Part shown: positions 38,301-47,125 of the stretch, in pieces
Position numbering within the stretch: position 1 is the first letter of the stretch
Layout of the letters: each line of letters opens with the position of its first letter
Source of the DNA: Serinus canaria
Taxonomy: Eukaryota; Chordata; Aves; Passeriformes; Fringillidae
Direction: 5' to 3'
Length of the DNA stretch: 64,000 bases
Assembly: GCF_022539315.1 (NCBI RefSeq)
Contig: NC_066314.1
Coordinates: forward strand, 54,063,180-54,127,179
Position numbers and translations under genes: made by a program
Notes under the pieces: model-generated
Databases searched by the model: none
What the model was told of the DNA's origin: nothing
What the model saw: only the letters and a program-made list of their open reading frames with translations

Positions 38301-39214
38301 CTTTGTATTAAATTCCTCTCTGAGACACTGAGAATATAAATAAGAATCAACAGAGGTTATTTGCAGTGCTGGACACAGTATTTCTGTATACTTCCATTTA
38401 CAGGGTTCTTTTCTTTTGTAAATTGCTGCTAAATATATGTGTACTGCTCATACCAGACAGTTCAAAACTTATTTTAAGACCTTAAATCCCTGGAACTGGA
38501 CAAAATAATGAGAAATTTTTATGAACTCATGTTAACAACTTGGCTTGTTTGTGTGGTGGATAATGCTTCCTACATGGGCTCCCCCTCAGGCATTCAATGT
38601 GGATTTAGTACTTTCTGAGCCAAATTTGGCCCTCACTTAATGGCTTAATAGTCCTGAGTGCTGAAAACAGGGGCTGCACAGGGTAACTGAGGGCAAGGCT
38701 TCGTCATTTGTGCTCAGCAAGTGCGGTTAGCTCCTCAACACAGAGGGATTAACTCCAATTAATAGAGGTTCATTTTGCTTTTGAATTACTGCTACAGATG
38801 ATCTAATGGTATTTATTTTACCCTTATCATAGCAGGAAAGAGCCTTTCATTTGATGTTCAAATTGAACAGCTGAATTCTCCCTTACTTTCCAAAATCTTT
38901 GCGAGATGTTTGCCACCCAACAGGTCCGACTCCCTGCATGTTTCAGCATTTCCTTTGCTTTCCTCACACCCTCCATGGGAATATTTTTATTTAGAGAAAA
39001 GGACCATGTTAACTACCTCCTTAGTAGTCTCCCCTGGATGACTTAGCTGGTCTGTCACTGGCTCTGTCTGCTCCCTGTGAAACAGGTGAAGAGTGACAAT
39101 GTACTGTGTTTTGGAGAGGGCCAACGCTGTAACCATGGCAGTCTTTTACAGAAGGTATTCCCAGATTCACACAAGGCATGCTTATGTGAACTGAGAAATT
39201 GTCCTCCTGCCAAA
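32326..39214. other. Intergenic, no gene recognised
   Basis: Apart from the hairpin at 35265-35310 nothing stands out. A 'gatcccactgaagtcaga' string near 36680 may be a relic of the same palindromic repeat family suspected at 41151. The 121-codon ORF at 36872-37237 is unsupported. Confidence 0.6.
35265..35310. repeat. Perfect 18-bp inverted repeat, 10-base loop
   Basis: The left arm 35265-35282 (gagtatttagtgtgtctc) and the right arm 35293-35310 (gagacacactaaatactc) are exact reverse complements around actattagca. A T/G-rich run (ttttgttttggtttttttttg) lies just upstream. Confidence 0.95.
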
Positions 39215-39361
39215 GATCATCCCTAGAAGTGCTCAAGGACAGGTTGAATGTGGCTCTGAGAAACCTGGTGTAGTGGAAGGTGTTCCTGCCCATGGCAGAG
39301 GTGTTGGAATGAGATAATCTTTCGGGTCACTCCCAAAACCAAGCATTATAGGATATTCTGG
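39215..39361 (+). mobile_element. CR1 LINE 3'-end fragment, diverged
   Basis: 'gatcatccctagaagtgctc', 'gtgtagtggaaggtgttcct' and 'gcccatggcagaggtgttgg' follow plus-strand CR1 order. A diverged 'gataatctttcgggtcactc' and 'attataggatattctg' end follow. Confidence 0.88.
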
Positions 39362-42300
39362 GCATCTGAACCCTTGGACATGCAGAAAGCAAACCTTGAT
39401 CACCAGCCCTAGATTGTGCAACTCAAGACTGAAATCAGAGCAGGGGATGTGTGAAGGTGGATGCAAAGATGGCACAGGGCTGCCTCACTCTTTGTTGTCG
39501 TGAACACAGCCACTTCTCAATCAGCCTGGTCATGATATCATCTATTGTGTGGATAAGAGCTCCAAAATAGAACCCTGTGATCAAAATGTCCAGAAACATG
39601 AGGTCATGACATCAAAAGGCCAGTTCCATGATAAAAGTATGGCTTTCAGGTGCCACTGGCTTCAAAGCTCGGTTCTAAAACAAAGGAGAAATCTATATCT
39701 GGGGACATTCATGCAAAGCATTACAACCCATTGTTCATCAGAGGTGCCAAAGCAGCTAGAGATTACCAAAACAAACAAACAAACAAAGAAACAAACAAGC
39801 AAAACCTCAAAGGGACAAGAAAAAAAAGGAAAGGAAAGAAAATGGTTCAGCTCATGAATGTAAAAAAAGACTTCTTTTTTATTTTTTTTCCCCCACAGAG
39901 ATTAGCTAAACCATTAAATTAGGGATGTCATTGCTGAACTCTGCAGTCACCTGCCCAGAACTGCAGGGACCCACAGTGGTAGTGAGTGGCCGACTTTCCC
40001 AGGAAGTTTTTTGTTATCCTTATATTGCTTGGTTTTTTTACACCACATCTGTGCTTGCTTTGTCATTCTGCCATCTGCTGTAACAAAATACAGACAAATT
40101 TCAGAGAGCAACCCCTCCACACGTTAAAATGCTCCAAGCTGGGCACAGTCTTTTACTTCTCACAAGCTGTAGTACTTTTTATCTGATTCTACTCCTCTTA
40201 GTCGTCCTGCCCCATATCCATGATGAACTACACATGCTTAGCAAGCGTGGAGAGCACAGAATCCCATTCCTTTTGCCACAATGTTTCTATTAAATGAAAC
40301 AAATGTTCTTGTGCTTGACTTTGCTGTCCAAACGCATTTGCCAAGAGGTCAGAGATAGCAGGTCATTATCATGAAATTTTTAATTTCTAAACTCCCGATC
40401 AGGCTCGTTTCCTGTTTGGTATTGTCTGCAGATACACAATGCAAAAGCCTCTGGTTGCTAAAGAATCGAAATAACAGAGTATGAGCAGAGTGGTTTTGAG
40501 CACACACTCTGTAAAGTCCAGTCAAAGCTTCTTCCTGGTGCAGCCACACAAATCTCTTGGTAGCAGTAAACTCTCTGCACAGACTTCATTCCTGAACACA
40601 TGTTCAAAGGTGATAAAATAAGTGCAGATGGTTTTCCAAAACCTCAGAGGAGCATTTTTTGCTGTTACTAAATGGACTGGAAAAAAAACTAGGGTGAAAA
40701 AGCAGAGAAAATACATTTTGACACAGACAGGCAATTTCAGAATAGCCGTTGGTCATTTGGGAGAAAATCTAAATAAAATGTACATTTATAATGATCTCTC
40801 GGCAAAACAATGTTGACAGAGCATCTGAGCTGCCTAATGGAAGTGATTTTTAGACTGCTTAAACTGGCGTTGAGAGCTAAATATTTTGTTTAATTACTGA
40901 ACACAAACAAAAAAAAGTTGGATAGGAATTTCGAATTCATTGTGCCATGACCAAAGTCGACAATAAAACCATCCCTGGCTACAGTGAAAAGAGAATTAGA
41001 CCTTAACAAATTTATTACAGGCTTTGTTTACAAACTCGTTACAAAATTATACATCATCTTATGCGTACACAGGATTTATAGGAACATGTTACTGATGTGT
41101 GGGATTGCTTTGCTCTCTGGTCAAGATCTGCAGGTTTTCTTCACTTGGGGCCTGATCTAGATTCCACTAAAGAAGGTGAGATTTTTTTTTTCTCCCCATT
41201 GACTTTAGTGGAAGCTGGATCAGATCCAGAGGGTAACACTTCCACTCATTGTTTTCCTGGGGTGGGAAAGGGGCAGCCAGTCTAATAACCGTACACACCA
41301 CGCTCCATTCTCATCTCATGTGTTTGAGATGACAGGCATATTTACTCTGAGATATTTTTGCTGGCTGCTTTTAAAATACTTGTTAAAGTCAAGAGTCAAA
41401 GACCAGTTCCTGTTACTGGATTTACAGTGGAAAATGACAAATGGCTTTCTTTGAACCATTAAGGAATGAACCTCCCTTGATTTTCAGTGAGCAGAAATAA
41501 AGGCATTAGAATCAACTCTGATGTTGTCTACATTATTATAAAGCTATGTTTTCTTCCCTGTCTACAACAGATTTTTTCTAGATTTACAGTAACAAAATCT
41601 GGAGAGATGGATTTATGTAAACAAAATTGACATCCACACTGCAGGAACAAGGTAGTTTCTGATTAATGGGATTCAACCAAGCTAAACTGATCTCTTCTTA
41701 CCTCCTCTTCTCACATGGAGATAGACCTATGTGGCGCAGTGAAACAGAGATCTCTAAAGTTAGTCATCCATAACTATAAAAGCTCTCAATTGCTCCCAAC
41801 ATCTGCAAACGATCTTTATTTGGGAACTCAGGGTGTAAAATCAAGCTTTTAATTTAAAAAAAAAATTCAGTGTGGCAGAACTCTGAAAAATATGCCTATT
41901 CCCCCAGGCCAAAACGGTTAGTTAAAACTTAAACTTTCCTACTGGGAAAAGTAGCAAAAGCTCTGTGGGGTTGGGTTTTTTGCTTTTTAAAATTTTTGCC
42001 AAGAAATGAGAAATATTCTAATCAGATCTATCAGATACCAAGTTCCTTGTTATATTACATCATCTCATTTTAATGACTGCCTTGCTATTGAACCTCTGAA
42101 GTTGTTATTGCTTGAAGCAAAGTTAGGATTTAGTGCTGAAAGTGATGATATTTCCTGTTAGGTAACTACCCTGGCCTCATGCTGAAATTGAGATGGTTCT
42201 CAAAAGCTTTGCTTCTGGCCTCCCCATGTGCTCAAACTGGGCTTTCCAAGACAGGACTGTTCAGTGCTTGGCCTCAAGGCAACCTGTCCAGTTCCCTGGT

Positions 42301-43484
42301 GGTTTTATGGTGTGCAGTGCGCTCTGTAATGGATTAGGGGAGACCCCACAGTTTGCTGCCCTTCATGGCCTGTTGCATGTTTGAAGCTGGTTTTCCAGGA
42401 GTGAAAGCTGCACGAGCAAAGCATCCTGCAGCCTCATGTTTGAGGGCTCTGATCTCATTTCCATTTGTGATGCTAAACATGGTACGGCAGCAAAGGCTAT
42501 ACCTGTAAAACCCTCAGAAAATTAATGAGGGCAAAACTTTCTGAATAGCTGGTATTTCCCAGTCCTGGCTGTGGGTTGGATCTATCTGGACACAGATAAC
42601 ATGCAGCTCAATCTGAATTCTGTTCCTAGCCATGAACTCTCATTTGCTTCCTAGGAGTGGGATCCCAACCAGGGCATTGCACAGCTAATGTGTAAAGGGA
42701 CATCTCTTCAAGTAGTGTTATTATTCCTGTCCCTAGTGGAGCTACATGACAATCCATAGAAGAGTCTGAGGAAAATACATGCTAGCACATTTGTCTCTCC
42801 TAAGCAACAACTCATATGTTTAATTGGGGAACTTCAGTATAACTACAGACTTCATGGATTTTAGCCACCATCCATTTCACATTCCTGTGAAAGGTACCAG
42901 GTTTCTGGAGCAGTTCAACACATTTTTCCCCCTGTGAAAGATGGAGAACGGATTGCTGAGGAGAAGGAAACCATCGTGCTGGTATGTGGCTTTGATATCC
43001 ATGCCAGGATATCGTCTCTTTCTTTACTACAATGTGCAAGCACTCTTTTAAGGTTAAGACACCACCAGCTTTGTTTCTAATTTAAAAATTCAGACAGAGA
43101 GGTATGATCCAACAATGCAAGCAGAAGATAATTGATTCATGTGAGGAGGAAGAGGCTGATCACAACAAACCATCTTTTATTTATTATATTAATGATCCAT
43201 TTAGATCAGTTCTTGACTTCAGCGAGTTTTGGCTACAAATATTTCAGGTTTTTTCCATATTTTTTCAATAATGCACTGACAGCATTAGAGACAGTTGCAA
43301 AACAAATGTGCTTCCTAAACACAAATGGATATTTCTGGATTACTAGCAGCCACTCTGAATTGCTAACAGAGGGAAAATGGTCATTTCACCGGCAAAACTG
43401 GAGTAGTACACAGAAACTTTATTTTAGGGACACCTGATGCCTGAAAATTTGACATCATCTGCAGGCTACAACATGTATTTTGGT

Positions 43485-43486
<2 letters not shown>
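39362..43486. other. Intergenic, no gene recognised
   Basis: The stretch includes an A-rich 'acaaacaaacaaacaaag' microsatellite at about 39770-39800 and the palindromic relic at 41151-41224. No coding or RNA gene was recognised. The region separates the 3' ends of ANO2 and NTF3. Confidence 0.6.
41151..41224. repeat. Imperfect 22-bp inverted repeat, possible old MITE
   Basis: 41151-41172 (cctgatctagattccactaa...) and the reverse complement of 41203-41224 agree at 19 of 22 bases, with a 30-base spacer containing 'ccattgacttt'. The wording resembles palindromic 'cctgatccaaagcccattga' type repeats common in reptile genomes. The family assignment is from memory and tentative. Confidence 0.5.

Positions 43487-43527
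<41 letters not shown>
43487..43527. repeat. Uninterrupted T tract, 41 bases
   Basis: Forty-one consecutive T lie between 'tggtcc' and 'ggtggtgagg'. It is about 0.45 kb downstream of the NTF3 stop and beyond the likely NTF3 poly(A) site, so on the NTF3 strand it is genomic A41, not a transcript tail. Its length may be inexact because of sequencing error. Confidence 0.95.
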
Positions 43528-43528
<1 letters not shown>

Positions 43529-43792
43529 GTGGTGAGGAGTCAACACTGCAGACCCAATTAAATATGAATGTATAGAGCAGGGAATATAAATATGTACACA
43601 ACTCTCGGGATTGATCTGATTCTTTACAAGTTTACTAAATGACAGTCACTGGTTTGACAATACTGAATGAAAAATACTGATTTTACAGATTTTACAGGAA
43701 GGTAAAGGTATGCTGCGAACAAGCAGTGTCACAAACATAGTCTAAAAAACCCCAGAGTTGGCCGCAGTAGAGGCACACACCCTTTGCTCTTG

Positions 43793-43798
43793 TTTATT
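43793..43798 (-). terminator. NTF3: NTF3 poly(A) signal AATAAA
   Basis: The + strand TTTATT reads AATAAA on the NTF3 strand, about 143 bases after the stop. GU-rich sequence follows within 50 bases (gtgtgtgcctc, tgtttgtg), a good cleavage context that predicts a short 3' UTR. A variant ATTAAA lies slightly closer to the stop at 43835-43840. Confidence 0.6.
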
Positions 43799-43940
43799 GA
43801 GAGAGAAAGCTTAGATACTGTAGATTTGCTGAAGTTTAATAAATAAGGTCAACTTATATATAAAACAATATAAACATTTATATGCTACATGCGTATCATA
43901 TAATTTAAAGTAATAATTTATATAGCAAAGAGATGCAGAT

Positions 43941-44714
43941 CTATGTTCTTCCTATTTTCCTGGACAAGGCACACACGCAGGAGGTGTCTATCCGTATCCA
44001 CCTCCAGCCCACCAGTTTGTTGTTTTCTGAAGTCAGTGCTCTGACATAAGTTTGGGATGTCTTGCATTGGGAGTTCCAGTGCTTGTCATCAATGCCACGG
44101 CAGCCGTTTTTTACAGGCTTGGCCTCTTTACACCTCGTTTCATAAAAGTATTGCTTAACTGGAGAGTTGCCCGTTTTAATTTCTCCCAGAACAGTCACCT
44201 GGTGTCCCCTGATGTCAATGGCAGAGGATTTGTCCGTGACCCACAAGCTTTCACTGTCACAAACGGAGTATTCACCCCGGTGGCCCCTGTGCTCTGCATA
44301 CCTCTTCCGCCGGGAGGTTCTGTTCACCACCACAGAATTCCCGATGTAGTCCTCCATGAGGTACAGTGGTGGTGGCTCCAGCGGCGTGTTGTCACTCAGA
44401 AGGACTCGGGGAGAGTTGTAGCGTCTCTGCTGCCTCAAGAGATCTGTATCCACTGAGATAACTGGCTGGAAGTCTGATTTCACATTTTCCTCTCTGTCTA
44501 TGTATTGCTGAGTGTCTGTTTTCTGTACCGTGTTTTGATAGTTTTCCTTAATGTCTACCATCTGCTTAGAAAGCTTGTTTTTTAAAATGTCTGCCTGAAT
44601 GAGTTTAATAATAAGAGAATTTATCGAATCTTCTGGCAAACTCCTTTGATCCATGTTGGAAGATTGGATGCCACGAAGGTAAGTGAGAAATATCACATAA
44701 AACAAGATGGACAT
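43941..44714 (-). CDS. NTF3: Neurotrophin-3 precursor (complete)
   Basis: NT-3 is a secreted growth factor that dimerises and signals mainly through TrkC and p75NTR for neuron survival and differentiation. The frame gives 257 residues, the usual length. Residues 1-18 are a hydrophobic signal peptide ([18 protein letters not shown]). About 19-138 is the pro-domain, with an N-glycosylation site NRT at 131 just before the furin site RRKR (135-138). The mature factor is 139-257 (119 residues). Its six cystine-knot cysteines are at mature positions 14, 57, 67, 79, 108 and 110, and it ends [10 protein letters not shown] chose the ATG at 44714. The frame stays open upstream to the splice acceptor at 44736-44737, coding ILQVNKV before that Met, which fits the longer isoform made from an upstream exon. 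The gene converges on ANO2. Confidence 0.98.
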   Translation of the reverse strand: MSILFYVIFLTYLRGIQSSNMDQRSLPEDSINSLIIKLIQADILKNKLSKQMVDIKENYQNTVQKTDTQQYIDREENVKSDFQPVISVDTDLLRQQRRYNSPRVLLSDNTPLEPPPLYLMEDYIGNSVVVNRTSRRKRYAEHRGHRGEYSVCDSESLWVTDKSSAIDIRGHQVTVLGEIKTGNSPVKQYFYETRCKEAKPVKNGCRGIDDKHWNSQCKTSQTYVRALTSENNKLVGWRWIRIDTSCVCALSRKIGRT

Positions 44715-44737
44715 CACCTTGTTCACCTGTAAGATCT
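44715..44737 (-). promoter_or_regulatory. NTF3: NTF3 coding-exon 5' part and splice acceptor
   Basis: On the minus strand 'ctctctgtttctttgtag' is a strong acceptor with its AG at 44737-44736. The exon then begins atcttacag gtgaacaag gtg atg, coding ILQVNKV-M in phase 0. This matches my memory of the alternative NTF3 isoform whose upstream exon codes a few residues starting with MVTFAT. A second AG (cttacag) lies inside and could be an alternative acceptor. Confidence 0.8.
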
Positions 44738-45766
44738 ACAAAGAAACAGAGAGTCAATGTTAAAACAGTCCAAGAGGGGGGTTTGCTAAAGGCTGTGAAC
44801 ATGAAAATTGGGATTTTTTTAGTAACATCTATGTCTTTAAAGAGACATATATAGAGGTATGGAAACAGGCTGCACATTTCTTTGAAGATGCTATTTGTTA
44901 TACTTTATAATGAGTGCAAACTCTATTCTGATTTTTTTTTCAATATTTCATCTATATTTTAGGCTTTGCTTTTCCCCTTTCCATGCATAGTGGCATATAT
45001 ATCAGTTCAGCCCTTTCTCTGCAGAGGTAGGTAGTTCTTGGGATAGCATGGCCTGGGCTTGTCAGCAGAGAGAGGCCAAGTTACTTCCACAGAGTTTATT
45101 CCACAGAGAAGTTTAGTTTTTCAAACTTGCTGGTTCATGCACAGTAGAAAACTGTCTCGCTGTGTAAAATGAAAAAGTTCTGATTTTGCTAATTGTTGTA
45201 AGGTTTTGTGTGCTGAGATCTCTCAGTTCCATCTAATTCATATTTATCAAGTGGCTTCTGTTTAATGTTACCATAAGAAGGAAATAAATCCTGTGTTTCA
45301 ATAGTGCTTTCGTTCTCTTTCTCTCTCTAGTAAGGGAAAGGATTCCTGAAGGAAAATGATGCAGTCAAATCAGAAAGTGGTTATTAGGCCTCTATAATAC
45401 AAGTGGGGAATTCAGGAGGACCCACTGACCCAACTCCCTATTTGTGGGGGTGGTTTTCAAATCTGAGGATCTTCTTTTTGGTGGTTTTTAAAGAAGTTGC
45501 TTCATTATATTTATATAAGGTGAAATAAAACTGACATCAATTAGAAATATTCAAGGACAGATTGAGGACATCCCTCTCCCCACCATCTCCTAAAACTCAA
45601 AAATCTTGTTCAAAGATTCAGTATTTTTAAAACCATTACTAAAAGTGTGCTGCTTCTTGGCACTTTACCATGCACTGCTCTATCTGGCTTCCTGTGGTTG
45701 TTGTATTGCACTTAATAGTTTATTTAGTTGTTGTTGCACTGGGTGATAGGAAATTTTTACTCAGCA
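44738..45766. other. NTF3: NTF3 intron or 5' flank, proximal
   Basis: This is AT-rich non-coding DNA between the NTF3 coding exon and the solo LTR. No exon or repeat was recognised. The ORF at 44605-44877 (minus) is an out-of-frame overlap of the NTF3 exon. Confidence 0.6.
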
Positions 45767-45924
45767 TGTTAGGTCAGGTGGATGGATTTTTCCCCCTCCC
45801 TCATCACATGGTCTCCCCCTCACACAAACCTCCTGTTACACACACCTGGTCTGTCCCATGGGTACCTCTCCCCTCCCCAGTGGCATCCCATTGGCTGCAG
45901 TCCTCTCCCCCCCATCCCCTAGGG

Positions 45925-45931
45925 TATAAAA
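45925..45931 (+). promoter_or_regulatory. LTR TATA box
   Basis: TATAAAA lies 31 bases after an inverted CCAAT box. GC- and C-rich U3 sequence lies upstream. Transcription would start near 45955 and run away from the NTF3 coding exon. Confidence 0.65.
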
Positions 45932-46005
45932 CCTCCTGTGTGAGAGTCCCCAGCCCTCTTTTCTACCTGAATGGCCCCGTCACCAGAATGTCTTGCCACC
46001 AAGCC

Positions 46006-46011
46006 AATAAA
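46006..46011 (+). terminator. LTR poly(A) signal
   Basis: AATAAA sits in 'aagccaataaacaaggta', the common R-region context in retroviral LTRs, followed by a GT-rich stretch. Confidence 0.65.
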
Positions 46012-46610
46012 CAAGGTACTTGTACCCACATGGAGAAGAGCGCTTCTCATCTTTTACATTCATCTATGCAGTTCCGTGTGGGCTGGGGTCTGAGCTAGCC
46101 GGATTTGGACTCATATAAGGCCAGGAAAACCGCGGAATACAGCATGTGGTCTCCTTCTATTTCTACCTTCTGTCCATATTCTAGAAGCTCATTTGTCACC
46201 TCTTTTTTAAGCCTTTCTGTCATCTTGTTTGTGTAGCTGAGAGCCAGGAGCAACTGTCCAGGGAGGACTGATTTTTTTTCTCCTTGTATATTTGGACATC
46301 TGTATATTTGGTATTTGCATTAATATTTAAATTAAATAAGTTTTCTATGTAAAATCTTAAGTCATGGATGTGAACCATTCACTAAAAATCACACCTGTTT
46401 ATAAATTGGCTGCACAAGGTAGTGGATTGAAGGAGAAAATACAAAACTCCTCTTAGAGCACCCTCATAGTCTGTGATAAGCCCTGACTGTAGTACTGCTT
46501 CAAATGACTCAGGAAAGCCTTGAATTTGGTTTTCCTGCTTTGCAACACATCCACCATGTGTTAGAGACCTCTCACACTCTGGATGAAGGCAGAGTCACAA
46601 ACAGTGCAAC

Positions 46611-47125
46611 AGATGGAGTTGGGAGGATCCCCAGGACATCATCTAGGTCAGTCTCACAGCTCACAGGAGTATCAGCCAGGGCAGCTTGCAGAGAGCTGTG
46701 CCTACTGAGGTTTGGAATATCTCCATGGTTGGAGACTCCACAAATTCTAGACAAGCCATTCCAGTGTTTCACCACCCTTAAACTTAACAAAAAATACATT
46801 TCATGTATTAGCAGTGTTTCCTATATCTTAGTTTTTTCCCATTGCCTCCTGACCTTTCATCAACACACCTGAGTAGAGCCTGGCTCCATCTTTATTAATA
46901 CCTCCTGTGAGAGATTTCTGCCCTTCAATAAAATCCCCCTGGGACTTCTCTTCTGCAGCATGAACTGCCCCAGCTCTGTCAGCCTCTCCTCTTGGTACAT
47001 TTGTCCTAATCCTTAATAATTTTCATGGATTTGCTCATGTACTAAGGAGCCCAGAACTGGACACAGCACCCCAGATGTGCCCCACCAGCACTGAGATAAG
47101 GGGAAGGATCCCCTCCCTTCTGAAC
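46611..47125 (-). mobile_element. CR1 LINE, about 510 bp, diverged
   Basis: Antisense CR1 order is visible on the + strand: 'gtttggaatatctccatggt' and 'tggagactccacaaattcta', then 'cagccccagc'-type 'gccccagctctgtcagcctc', 'cagaactggacacagcaccc' and 'cagatgtgcccc'. High divergence suggests an older copy. Ends are approximate. Confidence 0.82.

Larger units (their letters stand above)
45767..46139 (+). mobile_element. Solo LTR of an endogenous retrovirus
   Basis: The 373-base block is flanked by CAGCA (45762-45766 and 46140-46144), a likely 5-bp target duplication. It begins TGTTAGG. In LTR order it has an inverted CCAAT box (ATTGG, 45890-45894), a TATA box (TATAAAA, 45925-45931) and a poly(A) signal AATAAA (46006-46011), the last about 75-80 bases after the TATA, giving U3-R-U5. 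No gag, pol or env lies on either side, so it is a solo LTR. The right end does not finish in a clean CA unless the duplication is read one or two bases differently. It is antisense to NTF3. The ORF 45670-46098 spans it and is not a gene. Confidence 0.82.

Noticed and set aside
44052..44456. 134-codon plus-strand ORF opposite NTF3
   Set aside because: It is the antisense shadow of the NTF3 coding exon, and its codons are explained by NTF3 conservation.
45670..46098. 142-codon ORF rich in Pro, Ser and His
   Set aside because: It runs through the solo LTR, crossing its TATA and poly(A) signals. No protein family was recognised.
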